Assembly (NCBI GenBank): GCA_016712265.1
Contig: JADJRJ010000028.1
Coordinates: 434,001 to 498,000 of the forward strand
Direction: 5' to 3'
DNA from: Gemmatimonadota bacterium
Lineage (GTDB): Bacteria; Gemmatimonadota; Gemmatimonadetes; Gemmatimonadales; Gemmatimonadaceae
Length of the DNA: 64,000 nucleotides
The translations under genes were made by a program, and so were the position numbers. Of the stretch, positions 18,851-28,196 are shown in pieces (the stretch's first letter is position 1; the number at the start of each line of letters is the position of its first letter). The notes beneath the pieces were generated by a model, which searched no databases, was not told where the DNA came from, and saw only the letters and a program-made list of their open reading frames with translations.

Positions 18851-20086
18851 CTATCCCCGCATTCCCTCTTCCTTCGGCCGGAACACCACCAGGAAAATGA
18901 TGGCCACCACTCCCGCCATCACCGCGGGATGGAGCCAGATCGCATGCCAGTCGTGCGTAACCGCGAGGCACCCCTGGGTCACCGGGTCGGTGCAGTCCGC
19001 GTTGGCGCGGGAGAAGCGGTCCACCACGGCGCCCGAGGCAAAGGCCCCGATGAAGTAGCCGACGCCGTTCGTGACGAAGTTGATGAACCCCTGCGCGGCG
19101 GCGCGAATCTTCGGCCCGGCCTTCTGGTCGGTGTAGATCTGCCCGGAGACAAAGAAGAAGTCGTAGCAGATCCCGTGCAGCAGGATGCCGAAGAAGAGGA
19201 GCCACATCCCGGATCCGACGTCACCGCGGGCAAAGGCCACGTAGCGCAGGGCCCACGCCGCCATCCCGACGACCATGATCTTCTTGATCCCGAATCGCGG
19301 CAACAACATCGGGAGCAACACCATGAAGCCGATCTCTGACCACTGCCCGAACGTCTGGATGAAGGCGGGATCTGGCGCCTTGATCTCGTTCAGGAAGGGG
19401 TTCGCGAACGAGTAGTAGAACTGCAGGGGAATGCAGAGCAGGAACGACCCGAGGGTAAACACGGCGAAGTCCCGGTCCTTCAGCAGCTGCAGGGCGTCGA
19501 GCCCCAGGGCGTCACGCGCGGAAAAGGGAGTGCCCGCCGCCTTGGGCGGTGTGTGCGGTAGCGAGAAGCTGAAGAGTCCCAGGAGCACCGACGCCGCGGA
19601 GGCGACGAGCATCGGGGTGGCGAGCGCATCGGCCTTGAGCCCCTTGCCGATCAAGGTGCCCGCCGCGATCCACCCGATGGTGCCGAGCACCCGGATCAGC
19701 GGGAAATCCTTCGCCGGGTTCGTGACATGGTGAAACGAGATCGAGTTGGTCAGGCTCAGCGTGGGCATGTAACAGAGCGCATACCCGATCAACATGGGGT
19801 AGAACGCGCCAAAGGACTTCTGCTGGGCCACAAGGTACATCAGCGCGGCGCCCACCAAGTGCAGCACGGCGAGCAACTTCTCGCTGGCAAAGAAGCGATC
19901 GGCAATCATGCCCACGAAGAACGGGGAGATCAAGGCGGCGATCGCCGTGGCGCCATACGCCAGTCCCACCTCGCGTCCGCTGAAGCCCAGCGTCTGCCCA
20001 AGGTAGGTCCCCATCGTGACGAACCAGCTCCCCCAGATGAAGTACTGGAGGAACATCATGATCGAAAGTCGGGTGCGCACTGGCAT
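18851..20086 (-). CDS. MFS transporter, nucleoside:H+ symporter family
   Basis: A 411-residue polytopic membrane protein with about 12 helices. RLSIMMFLQYFIWGSWFVT at the N-terminus and the central MPTLSLTNSISFHH are typical of the NupG/XapB-like family (Nuc_H_symport). ATG 20086 is chosen because it begins just before the first helix. It lies 8 bp downstream of the DUF1080 gene and upstream of the Gfo/Idh gene, so a sugar or keto-glycoside is a plausible cargo instead of a nucleoside. Confidence 0.88.
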   Translation of the reverse strand: MPVRTRLSIMMFLQYFIWGSWFVTMGTYLGQTLGFSGREVGLAYGATAIAALISPFFVGMIADRFFASEKLLAVLHLVGAALMYLVAQQKSFGAFYPMLIGYALCYMPTLSLTNSISFHHVTNPAKDFPLIRVLGTIGWIAAGTLIGKGLKADALATPMLVASAASVLLGLFSFSLPHTPPKAAGTPFSARDALGLDALQLLKDRDFAVFTLGSFLLCIPLQFYYSFANPFLNEIKAPDPAFIQTFGQWSEIGFMVLLPMLLPRFGIKKIMVVGMAAWALRYVAFARGDVGSGMWLLFFGILLHGICYDFFFVSGQIYTDQKAGPKIRAAAQGFINFVTNGVGYFIGAFASGAVVDRFSRANADCTDPVTQGCLAVTHDWHAIWLHPAVMAGVVAIIFLVVFRPKEEGMRG

Positions 20087-20093
20087 GGGAATC

Positions 20094-20798
20094 CTAGAGT
20101 GGACGGATCCGGATGTTCCGATAGGCCACCCAGTCCCCATGGTCCTGGAGGCCGATGAACCCCTTCGGCGCCCGCCCATAACTCGGCCACTGCGCGAACT
20201 TGCTCGCCTTGACCTTCGCCTCCCAGTCCGGGCTCCACAGCTCGTAGTCCACGACCTTCTGCCCGTTGAGCCAGTGCTCCACGTGCGCCCCCTTCGCCAC
20301 GATCCGCACGGTGTTCCACTCGCCCACCGGCTTCACGGCCTCACGGGGCGCCGGATGCAGGCCATAATTGGAACCAGACACCGTCAGGTCCGTCGAGTTG
20401 TCCGGGTGCCCGATATTGTCGAGCACCTGTAGCTCGGGCGCGTTTTCGTAGAGCCACTCGGTCGACTCCGTCCCGCGGAAGAAGACGCCGGAATTCCCCT
20501 TGGGTTGGAGCTTCCACTCAAGCTCGAGTTCAAAGTCGCTGTACTCCTCCGCAGCGTACACGATGTCGCCGCCGGGCCCGGTGCGCGTCAACGCGCCGTC
20601 GACCACTCCCCATCCCTCCAGGGTGGCCTTCTTATAGGAACGCCACCCGGTGGCGACACTGTCCACGAGATCCCGCCACTCGGCAGGGGCCGACGCCTCG
20701 GAGGAGGCCGTGGCGGCCCCAGCCGTGTCTCCTCCACGGGAGGCGGATTCCGAGCAGGCCATCGGGATGAGCAGGAGGGCGAGGTATCGACGGGACAT
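20094..20798 (-). CDS. DUF1080 / 3-keto-disaccharide hydrolase-like lipoprotein
   Basis: A 234-residue lipoprotein (LLLIPMACSES lipobox) with one concanavalin-like DUF1080 domain: WGVVDGALTRTGPGGDI, FELELEWKLQPKGNSGVFFRG, QVLDN, WNTVRIVAKG and YRNIRIRPL mark the fold. Members hydrolyse 3-keto-glycosides or bind glycans. It is first in the minus-strand cluster with an MFS transporter (8-bp gap) and a Tat oxidoreductase, giving a coherent oxidise-hydrolyse-import scheme. That scheme is inference from gene content. Confidence 0.87.
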   Translation of the reverse strand: MSRRYLALLLIPMACSESASRGGDTAGAATASSEASAPAEWRDLVDSVATGWRSYKKATLEGWGVVDGALTRTGPGGDIVYAAEEYSDFELELEWKLQPKGNSGVFFRGTESTEWLYENAPELQVLDNIGHPDNSTDLTVSGSNYGLHPAPREAVKPVGEWNTVRIVAKGAHVEHWLNGQKVVDYELWSPDWEAKVKASKFAQWPSYGRAPKGFIGLQDHGDWVAYRNIRIRPL

Positions 20799-20906
20799 GG
20801 ATGGGGGGCGAAGGCGTCGGTCGGCGCGAGCCAACGTAGGCCAGTCCGGCGGTGTGGGGAAGGGCGAAAGGGGCTAAGATATGAGAGCCCTCATCTCTCG
20901 CTCCCG

Positions 20907-22334
20907 ATGCGTTCAACACTCTCCCTCGCCGCCGCTGTCGCGACCACCGCCTTTGCTGCAGCTTGCGCCACGAACCCCGTCACCGGGCGGCGCGAACTCT
21001 CCCTTATCGGCGAGCAGCAGGAGATCGCCATGGGGCTTGAGGCTGCGAAGTCCGCATCCTCAGAAATGGGGGTCTACCCGGACTCGGTCCTCCAGCGATA
21101 CGTGAACGGACTGGGGATGCCACTGGCGCGCGCGTCCGAGCGCCCGAACCTGCCGTGGTCGTTCACCGTGATCGACGATCCCGTCGTCAACGCGTTCGCG
21201 CTCCCCGGTGGTCCGCTCTTCGTGACGCGCGGGATTCTCGCCCACATGAACTCCGAGGCGCAGCTTGTCTCGGTCCTCGGCCACGAGATCGGGCATGTCA
21301 CCGCGAGGCACTCCGTGAGCCAGATGTCGCGCGCACAGCTGACACAGGGGCTGTTCGTCGGTGCCATGATCCTCCGCCCCGAACTCCAGCAGTTCGGCAA
21401 CCTCGGGAGCCAGGCACTGGGGGTGATGTTCCTCAAGTTTGGCCGCGACGACGAGACCCAGTCGGACGAACTCGGCTTCAAGTACATGACGAACGCCGGG
21501 TTCGACCCTGCCGAGATGGCCGAGATGTTCAAGACGCTTGATCGGACTGGGGGCGGAAGCCAGCGGACTCCCGAATGGCTTTCGACCCACCCCAATCCGG
21601 GGAATCGGGTGGCGAAAACCCACGAACGGATTGCGGCGTGGACGCGACCCGCCGGGCCGCTCAAGGTGAACCGCGACCCGTTCCTCCAGCGTCTCGATGG
21701 GATGGTGTTTGGCGACGACCCGCGGCAAGGGTTCTTCCAGCAGGCGACCTTCCTGCACCCCACGCTGAAGTTCCGCTTCGATTTTCCGTCTGGGTGGCGG
21801 ACGCAGAACAGCGCGCAGCAGGTGGCCGGGATGAGTGCGGCGCAGGACGCCCTGCTCGTCTTGTCCGGCGCGACGGGGACACCCCAGCAAGCGCTGTCAC
21901 AGTTCCTCGGGCAACAGGGCATCCAGTCGAGCGGGGCGTCCAGCACGACCATCAACGGGTTGCCCGCGGCCAGCGCGCAATTCGCCGTCCAGACCCAGGA
22001 GGCCGCACTCGCCGGCTACGTGACGTTTGTCCAGCTCGATGGCACGACGTACCGGTTGCTGGCCTACACCGACCAGGCCAAGCTGGGCAACTACGACCGC
22101 GTCTTTCGCGGGGCCATGGGCTCCTTCCAGCGGCTCACCGATCCCCAGGCGTTGAACGCGAAGCCGAACCGCCTGCGCGTCGTTCAGGTGCGGAGCGCGA
22201 TGACACTCGCGCAGTTCCAGCAGCAGTTCCCGTCCGTGATCCCCATCGAGCAGCTGGCGCTGATCAACGGGGTGGATGCGGCCACCGCGACGTTTCCCGC
22301 CGGCGCGTGGGTCAAGCGGGTAGTGGCGCAATAG
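20907..22334 (+). CDS. M48 family metalloprotease lipoprotein with C-terminal tail
   Basis: A 475-residue exported protein. Lipobox AFAAACATNP, conserved NPVTGRRELSL after it, zinc site HEIGH (HExxH) in VLGHEIGHVTARHS, and downstream glutamate region ETQSDELGFKYM. This is the BepA/LoiP-like periplasmic M48 architecture. Residues from about 260 form a second domain (FPSGWRTQN...), ending in a LysM-like stretch (LRVVQVRSAMTLAQFQQQF...LINGV). Likely role is periplasmic protein quality control. The longer in-frame upstream sequence has no signal. Confidence 0.92.
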   Translation: MRSTLSLAAAVATTAFAAACATNPVTGRRELSLIGEQQEIAMGLEAAKSASSEMGVYPDSVLQRYVNGLGMPLARASERPNLPWSFTVIDDPVVNAFALPGGPLFVTRGILAHMNSEAQLVSVLGHEIGHVTARHSVSQMSRAQLTQGLFVGAMILRPELQQFGNLGSQALGVMFLKFGRDDETQSDELGFKYMTNAGFDPAEMAEMFKTLDRTGGGSQRTPEWLSTHPNPGNRVAKTHERIAAWTRPAGPLKVNRDPFLQRLDGMVFGDDPRQGFFQQATFLHPTLKFRFDFPSGWRTQNSAQQVAGMSAAQDALLVLSGATGTPQQALSQFLGQQGIQSSGASSTTINGLPAASAQFAVQTQEAALAGYVTFVQLDGTTYRLLAYTDQAKLGNYDRVFRGAMGSFQRLTDPQALNAKPNRLRVVQVRSAMTLAQFQQQFPSVIPIEQLALINGVDAATATFPAGAWVKRVVAQ

Positions 22335-22369
22335 CGCCGCGCGCGCCGTGCGACATTGACGCGCGGCGC
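22334..22369 (+). terminator. GC-rich hairpin after the M48 gene
   Basis: A 10-bp perfect stem (GCGCCGCGCG with CGCGCGGCGC) and 16-nt loop begin at the stop codon. There is no T-run, so termination efficiency is uncertain. Confidence 0.4.
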
Positions 22370-22480
22370 CCTGCTGTGCCGGGCTAGGGAAGGTGGGTCC
22401 CCACGGGAGGGAGTGCAAACCGTCACGTTGACGTCTGTCGGGCCTGGCGGCACCCCTTGACGCGGCGGGACGGGCCTCGC

Positions 22481-22511
22481 CATCGTACCCTCAACAGTTG
22501 AGGGTGCGATG
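22481..22511. promoter_or_regulatory. Large dyad operator overlapping the PadR start codon
   Basis: The 31-bp dyad has a perfect core CCCTCAAC - A - GTTGAGGG (22488-22504) flanked by 7-bp arms CATCGTA / TGCGATG that pair with one mismatch. Its right end is the ATG of the PadR gene. This is a good candidate autoregulatory PadR operator; binding would block transcription or translation start of the PadR-permease operon. Confidence 0.7.
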
Positions 22512-22841
22512 GCCGACGATCCCATGCAGCTCCTCCAGGGCACGCTCGATGTTCTGGTCCTCAAGACCCTCACCTGGGGGCCAAACCACGGGTATGGCGT
22601 CGCGCGTTGGATTCGCGACACCACCGACGATGCCCTTGCCATCGAGGACGGCGCGCTCTACACGTCGCTCCATCGCATGGAGCGGAAGGGATGGATCGCG
22701 AGCGAGTGGGGGGTCACGGACGGGGGGCGTCGCGTAAAGCAGTACGCGATCACCACGGCGGGACGGCGCGCACTCCAGGCCCAAGCCTCTCAGTGGCAGC
22801 GCTACGTCGTCGCCGTCGGCAAGATCCTCCAGCCCGCGTGA
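22509..22841 (+). CDS. PadR family transcriptional regulator
   Basis: A 110-residue winged-helix protein. QLLQGTLDVLVLKTLTWG, HGYGVARWI, IEDGALYTSLHRMERKGWI and GRRVKQYAITTAGRRAL are the standard PadR helix and wing segments. It lies 8 bp upstream of an ADOP-type permease, the usual arrangement in Acidobacteria and Gemmatimonadota, and its start codon is part of a 31-bp dyad. It probably represses its own operon. Confidence 0.94.
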   Translation: MADDPMQLLQGTLDVLVLKTLTWGPNHGYGVARWIRDTTDDALAIEDGALYTSLHRMERKGWIASEWGVTDGGRRVKQYAITTAGRRALQAQASQWQRYVVAVGKILQPA

Positions 22842-22849
22842 GGCCGCCC

Positions 22850-25576
22850 ATGGAACGCATCCCGGGATTTCGACGCGTGGTTCGCCACGAGGCCACCGAC
22901 GCATCGGTGCGGCGTGATGTTGAGGACGAGATCCGCTTTCACATGGACACGGCGGTCGCGGATCTCATCGCCCGTGGGTTCTCCTCGGAGGCCGCCCGCG
23001 CCGAGGCTGAGCGTCGGTTCGGCGACCGCGAGCGCGTGCGCGTCACGTTGGAAGCGGAAGACACGGCGGGGGTGTATCGGCAACGATGGTATGAGCGGAT
23101 CGGGACCTTCTTCACCGACCTGCGTCTCGCCGTGCGCGCCCTTGCGCGTGAGCCACTCTTCTCCCTTGGGGTCATCGCGACGATGGCCGTCGGGCTGGCG
23201 GCCAACGCCACGATGTTCGGCGTCGTGGACCGGCTCCTGTTGCAGCCTCCCGCGGCCGTCCGCGGTGGCGACGACATGACGCTCGTGTATTTCGCCAAGC
23301 CGTACCGGGGCGCGACGTTCACGCAGACGAGCACCTCGTATCCGGATTTTGCGACGCTGCGGGACACCAGCGGGGTGCTGGCAAAGGCAGCGGCCTTTTG
23401 GCTGACCGAGGGCTCCCTCGACCGCGGACTCAGTGCCACGCGCCTGTCGCTGGGGTTGGCCACCGGAGACTTCTTTGATGTCCTCGGGACGCAACCCGCG
23501 ATGGGGCGCTTCTTCCACGCGGCGCACGACGATCCAGCCAGCCCCGAGAATGTTGTCGTCATTTCGCATGGGCTCTGGACCGGGCGCTTCGGGAGCGACC
23601 CGGAGATCGTGGGTCGCACCATGCGCATTGACGCGCGCACGTACACGGTCCTGGGTGTTGCTCCTCGCGGATTCCACGGGCCGCAGGGGCGGCGGGTTGA
23701 TGCCTGGCTTCCGCTCCGCCTGGTCGCCAGCGAGTACCTCGGCGCCTGGTGGGCGGATACGCGCAACATGTATTGGCTGCGCGTCGTTGGTCAGTTGTCC
23801 CCGGGCGTGTCGCGTGCCGTGGCAAGCGAACGCGCCACGCTGGTGCACCAACGCGCCAACGCGGCCGCGAAGAAGGGGGATTCTCTTGCGACGGTGGTCT
23901 TCGGCTCCATTGTCCCCGCCCGCGGTGCGGGGATCGCCGGATCAGCGACGGGACAGTCGGGATCGTCGGCACCCGCGCGCGTCGCGACCTGGCTGCTGGG
24001 TGTGGCCGCCGTGGTTCTCCTCATCGTCTGTGCCAACACGGCCAACCTCTTCCTCGCCCGTCACAACCGGCGGCGGCGGGAACTCGCCGTACGGCTCGCG
24101 CTCGGCGTGCGCCGCTGGCGCCTGCTGCGCGCCCTGGTCAGCGAGGCGCTCCTGCTCGCCGTCGTCGCCGGGGCGGCGGCCCTCGGGCTTACCTGGTGGG
24201 GCACACGGCTCATGCGGGCCACTCTGCTTAATGCCTATGCCTGGGATGTCCCGACGGTCGGGGCGCGAGTGGCCGGTTTCACCGCGCTCGCCGCCGTGAT
24301 CTCCGCGCTGGTGGCCGGTCTCCTGCCGGCACTGGTATCAAGCCGCGGCGACCTCACGGGAGCGCTCAAGAGCGGAAGTACCGGTGCGGGGCGGCGTCGC
24401 ACCCCCCTCCAGCGCGGGCTGCTGATGGTGCAGGCCTCACTCTCCACGTTGCTGTTAGTGGGGACGGGCCTCTTTGTGCGGAGTCTCGCGAACGTCTCCT
24501 CCCTCCGGCTTGGGTACGACGTCGACCAGGTGGTGGTCGCCAACATCGAGGTCAGCAACCGCTTCAGCTCGGACACGACATTCAATCGCTTCTGGCAAGA
24601 CGCGGAAGATGCGGTCCGCTCGATCCCGGGGATCTCACACGCCGCGCTTGGGGTCACCGCACCCTTCGCGTCGAGTTGGGCCACGGACCTCTTTGTGCCT
24701 GGGTATGACTCACTCCCGGACATCGGCGACGGCTGGTACGTGAATGCCGTGTCCACTACCTGGTTCGAGACGGTCGGCACGCGCATCCTGCAGGGGCGCG
24801 GCTTCCAACCGACCGACGTCAAGGGTGCCGAGCCGGTGGCGGTGGTGAACGAGCATATGGCACGCGCCCTGTGGCCGGGGCAGTCCGCGGTTGGCAAGTG
24901 CATCCGGGTGGGCGCCGACACCGCGCCCTGTGCCACCGTCGTCGGGATGATGGAAAACGCCTACCGCGACAACCTGCGGGAAACGCCCACGGCGCAGTAC
25001 GTGGTCGTCATGCAGCAGGAGACATTTACCGCCGCGTCGATGCGCACCCTATTCATGCGGGTCACGGGCGATCCGTCGCTGGCCGTGCCGGCCATCCGGG
25101 CCCGGCTCCAGGGATTGCAGCCCGACCTGCCGTTCGCCGATGTGCGCCCGATGGGCACCCTCATGGACGGCGAGGTGCAGCAGTGGCGGCTCGGCGCGAC
25201 GATGTTCGGGCTCTTTGGGGCGATTGCTTTGCTGGTGGCGGCCATCGGGTTGTATGCGCTCGTGGCCTACGACGTTGCGCAGCGCTGGCACGAACTGGGG
25301 ATCCGCGCCGCCCTGGGCGCCGCCCCGGGCCACCTGCGGGGGCTGATCGTCCGGGCCGGACTCGTGGACGCGACGATCGGGCTCGCGTTAGGCGCGGTCC
25401 TCGCGCTGGCCCTTGCCCCGCTGGTCGCCGACCTGCTGTTCCACGTGGCGCCGCGTGACGCCACCGTGTTGGTGGGGGTGGGGCTGGTCCTGTTGCTCAC
25501 CGCGACGCTGGCGGCCGTGCTGCCGGCGCGTCGCGCGACGCGCGTGGAGCCGGCGCAGGTGCTACGCGCCGACTAG
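22850..25576 (+). CDS. ADOP-type ABC permease (duplicated FtsX)
   Basis: A 908-residue permease. An N-terminal cytoplasmic prefix domain (residues 1-80, IRFHMDTAVADLIARGF) leads into a first MacB-like periplasmic plus FtsX module (to about 480) and a second such module ending RRATRVEPAQVLRAD. This duplicated-orphan-permease layout lacks a cognate ATPase next to it, as here. It is translationally close to PadR (8-bp gap). Function is export or cell-envelope stress related by family, not established. Confidence 0.93.
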   Translation: MERIPGFRRVVRHEATDASVRRDVEDEIRFHMDTAVADLIARGFSSEAARAEAERRFGDRERVRVTLEAEDTAGVYRQRWYERIGTFFTDLRLAVRALAREPLFSLGVIATMAVGLAANATMFGVVDRLLLQPPAAVRGGDDMTLVYFAKPYRGATFTQTSTSYPDFATLRDTSGVLAKAAAFWLTEGSLDRGLSATRLSLGLATGDFFDVLGTQPAMGRFFHAAHDDPASPENVVVISHGLWTGRFGSDPEIVGRTMRIDARTYTVLGVAPRGFHGPQGRRVDAWLPLRLVASEYLGAWWADTRNMYWLRVVGQLSPGVSRAVASERATLVHQRANAAAKKGDSLATVVFGSIVPARGAGIAGSATGQSGSSAPARVATWLLGVAAVVLLIVCANTANLFLARHNRRRRELAVRLALGVRRWRLLRALVSEALLLAVVAGAAALGLTWWGTRLMRATLLNAYAWDVPTVGARVAGFTALAAVISALVAGLLPALVSSRGDLTGALKSGSTGAGRRRTPLQRGLLMVQASLSTLLLVGTGLFVRSLANVSSLRLGYDVDQVVVANIEVSNRFSSDTTFNRFWQDAEDAVRSIPGISHAALGVTAPFASSWATDLFVPGYDSLPDIGDGWYVNAVSTTWFETVGTRILQGRGFQPTDVKGAEPVAVVNEHMARALWPGQSAVGKCIRVGADTAPCATVVGMMENAYRDNLRETPTAQYVVVMQQETFTAASMRTLFMRVTGDPSLAVPAIRARLQGLQPDLPFADVRPMGTLMDGEVQQWRLGATMFGLFGAIALLVAAIGLYALVAYDVAQRWHELGIRAALGAAPGHLRGLIVRAGLVDATIGLALGAVLALALAPLVADLLFHVAPRDATVLVGVGLVLLLTATLAAVLPARRATRVEPAQVLRAD

Positions 25577-25592
25577 GCGCGACATCATCTCG

Positions 25593-26147
25593 CTAGCGCG
25601 GGGTCCCCGGCGAGAGGTCGAACATCCCCAGCTGCGCCGCCACGGCGGCGCCTTCCAGCTGGAGCAACCGATGCTTGGTCGCTGTGCCGCCGGGCGCCGA
25701 GAATCCGCCGAGGGCGCCCCCGGCGGCGAGCACGCGATGACAGGGGACGATCAATGGCACCGGGTTGCGCGCCATCGCCTGGCCCACGGCACGCGCCTGG
25801 GTGGCGTCGCCCGCGGCCGCGGCCAACTCGCCGTACGTTCGCGTCTGCCCAGGTGGAATGGCGCGCGTCAGCGCATAGATCGTTCGGTCGAAGGCGCCGG
25901 GAGCCGGCTCTACCGGAACGTCGCGGAGGTCGTCGAGCGCGCCGCCGACGTGCGCCACGACGCGGGCAATGACCCGCAGGATGGCGGACGGAGCTTCGGT
26001 CGAGGTCAGGTCGGGATGTCGTTGGAGCAACCGCGCAATCGATGACGACCCGTCGTTCATCGGCAAGCTCAGCCCGACGATCAGCGGTTCCCGCCACGCG
26101 ATGGCACAGGTGCCGATCGCCGTGCCGAATACGGTGCATCCCGACAT
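25593..26147 (-). CDS. ogt: Methylated-DNA--protein-cysteine methyltransferase
   Basis: A 184-residue suicide DNA-repair protein removing O6-alkylguanine. Active-site IVPCHRV with catalytic Cys, the DNA-binding GQTRTYGELAAAAG helix-turn-helix segment, ARAVGQAMARNP and LLQLEGA are all present; the N-terminal domain is divergent. ATG 26147 is used; GTG 26150 is one codon upstream. Convergent with the permease gene. Confidence 0.92.
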   Translation of the reverse strand: MSGCTVFGTAIGTCAIAWREPLIVGLSLPMNDGSSSIARLLQRHPDLTSTEAPSAILRVIARVVAHVGGALDDLRDVPVEPAPGAFDRTIYALTRAIPPGQTRTYGELAAAAGDATQARAVGQAMARNPVPLIVPCHRVLAAGGALGGFSAPGGTATKHRLLQLEGAAVAAQLGMFDLSPGTPR

Positions 26148-26420
26148 CACACCCCTCCTGTGGGAAGCTGAATGGTGCGCTGCGACACGGGTGCAGACAA
26201 CCCGGATCCTGCGCCTCGAGGGTCAGGAGGAGGGCGGCTCTTCCGATCGGCGCGCCCGCGCGCTCGAAGGCCTCGCTATCACCCTGCGTCTCAACTCGGC
26301 AAACACCCTTGCCGGCAGGCGGGGTTGATGGCAAGCTAGGCTCACGCGGTCCCGGCGCCGCTGTGCGGCGTTGGCCGTGTGGCGTCTCAAGCAGCTGAAT
26401 CTCCAACCAGGAGGCTTCTG

Positions 26421-27053
26421 ATGCGTCCTACTCAAGCTGGCACACGCCGGATCCGAAGGCACACGTGGCATGCGCTCTTCCTTCTCGCCCCGTTCATCGC
26501 GTGTGACGACACCTCGACCACGTTCATGATGCGGCGGACCGTGGACCTGCATGCTCGCTTTGGTGCTACCACGCCCAGCGTCCTGACCGGCTTTCAGTTG
26601 GGGGGCGACCTGGATGCTCCCGTCCGCACCAGGGCAGAAGCGCGAGTGACCGCGACCCTGCCGGCGGCCGGAGCGGAATCGCCACCGTGCAACGACGGCA
26701 CGGCGCATATGCGTCGAGTCACCGGCGATCCGATGTTCGTGGGCGACTTCGTCAGCCTGATCGGTGATACGGGCGCCGAAGACATCAGTACGGACCGGGA
26801 TTGCGGCTGCGACACGCACATCAGCCGCATGAGCTTCACGCTTATCCGGATGGTTCCGTCCCTGCCAAACCTCCCGGATCTGGGAAGCGTGACCCTCGGG
26901 AAGGCTGACTTCTGCCCCAACACCCTCGACGATCTGGTCGTCGGTGATACCAACCTCGACGGACAGGTCGAGGTGACCATGACGGCGGTCCTCGAGGTGC
27001 GCGGCGGTCGGCTGATGCTCGACGTGACTTACGAAGGGCGAGAAGTCGACTGA
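26421..27053 (+). CDS. Secreted hypothetical protein
   Basis: 210 residues preceded by a good ribosome-binding site (AGGAGG ending 6 bp before the ATG). The N-terminus is basic then hydrophobic (WHALFLLAPFIACDD), fitting a lipoprotein or signal peptide. The mature part contains CDNG-like and DCGCD cysteines and two GDT/GDTNLDG acidic loops that could bind calcium. No family recognised. It is separated from neighbours on both sides by opposite-strand genes, so it is a single-gene unit. Confidence 0.65.
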   Translation: MRPTQAGTRRIRRHTWHALFLLAPFIACDDTSTTFMMRRTVDLHARFGATTPSVLTGFQLGGDLDAPVRTRAEARVTATLPAAGAESPPCNDGTAHMRRVTGDPMFVGDFVSLIGDTGAEDISTDRDCGCDTHISRMSFTLIRMVPSLPNLPDLGSVTLGKADFCPNTLDDLVVGDTNLDGQVEVTMTAVLEVRGGRLMLDVTYEGREVD

Positions 27054-27152
27054 GGGAGTAGACGGGTCGCCGCGCTCGTGCGCGCGGTCATTGACACGCG
27101 GGAGATCGCATCGTTGACGCGCCCGGTCGGGTTCCATGTCGCGCGCGTCGCA

Positions 27153-28196
27153 CTACGCCGCCGAGGCGATTGCGGCATCAAGCGCCTGCGCCAGCGCCTC
27201 CGCAGAGGGATAGCGAGATGACGGGTCGTGCGCGATCGCGCGTGTCACGCAATCGTCAAACGGCACCACGGCCTCGGCGTCTCGTGATGCTGCCGCCGCG
27301 CTCGGTAGCACTGGACGCGACGTCGGTGGCTGCCCGGCCAACAGGACGTAGAGGACGGCGCCGAGGCTGAACACGTCCGCGGCCGCCGTCAGGGGGCGGC
27401 CCGCGAGGTGCTCGGGGCTCGCGAAACTCAGGGACATGGGACGAAAGCCGGCGCGCGTGAGTGTGCCCGGGGCGTCGTCGTCGAGTGTACGTGCGATTCC
27501 GAAGTCCACGAGGACCGTCTGCCCGGTCGCGGTCACGAGGATGTTGGACGGCTTGATGTCCCGGTGCAGCACCTGGCGCTCGTGGGCGTGCTGCACCGCG
27601 TGGCAGGTGTCGCGCACCAGTCGCGCGCATCCCGCGGGCGGCACCCCCTGCGTGGTGCACCACTGGTCGAGAGGAACGCCATCCACATACGCCATCGCAA
27701 ACCACGGGCGCTTCCCGCTTGTCCAGCCGGAGTCGACAAAGCGTGCTATGCCGGGATGATCCAGCTGCTGCAGGAGCCGTTGTTCAGACACAAAGCGCCG
27801 AGCGAAGACGGTCTCGGCGCGGGTTGGCGGCAAGACCTTGATGGCCACGCGGGCGATCCCCGTGTCCTCGACGCGCACGCCTTCGTACACGATCCCCATG
27901 CCACCGCGGCCCACCTCCCGCACGACTTCGAACGCTCCCACCCGCGTACCCGTCGCGGGCAGCAATCCCTCGGGCAGTTCGCGCTTGAGGCTGGGCAGGA
28001 GTCCGGCCGCCCCCTGGTCGAGCCGTAGGTGGTCGCGCGTGGCGTGCTGCAGCATGCGGCCGATGGCCTCCCGCGCCTCGGCGTCGCCGGCCGTGCGCGC
28101 GAGGAGGGCGGCCCCCCGTTCGGCATCTGGCAGTTGGGTGAGGTCGTGAAAGATCGCCTTGACGTCCGCCCACCGCTCGGGCGACCAGCGCGTCAC
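27153..28196 (-). CDS. Ser/Thr protein kinase
   Basis: A 347-residue soluble Hanks-type kinase. About 75 N-terminal residues precede the kinase domain, which shows the glycine loop GRGGMGIVYEG, VAIKVL, catalytic HRDIKPSNIL and DFGIA. The C-terminus is only the kinase lobe, with no transmembrane helix or sensor domain. GTG 28196 overlaps the stop of the sigma factor (GTGA), so it is coupled to it and likely modifies or responds with that regulator. Confidence 0.92.
   Translation of the reverse strand: MTRWSPERWADVKAIFHDLTQLPDAERGAALLARTAGDAEAREAIGRMLQHATRDHLRLDQGAAGLLPSLKRELPEGLLPATGTRVGAFEVVREVGRGGMGIVYEGVRVEDTGIARVAIKVLPPTRAETVFARRFVSEQRLLQQLDHPGIARFVDSGWTSGKRPWFAMAYVDGVPLDQWCTTQGVPPAGCARLVRDTCHAVQHAHERQVLHRDIKPSNILVTATGQTVLVDFGIARTLDDDAPGTLTRAGFRPMSLSFASPEHLAGRPLTAAADVFSLGAVLYVLLAGQPPTSRPVLPSAAAASRDAEAVVPFDDCVTRAIAHDPSSRYPSAEALAQALDAAIASAA

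Noticed and set aside
26223..27137. 304-codon minus-strand ORF
   Set aside because: Opposite strand of the hypothetical at 26421, which has a good ribosome-binding site and signal sequence; the minus product is Arg/His-rich shadow sequence.
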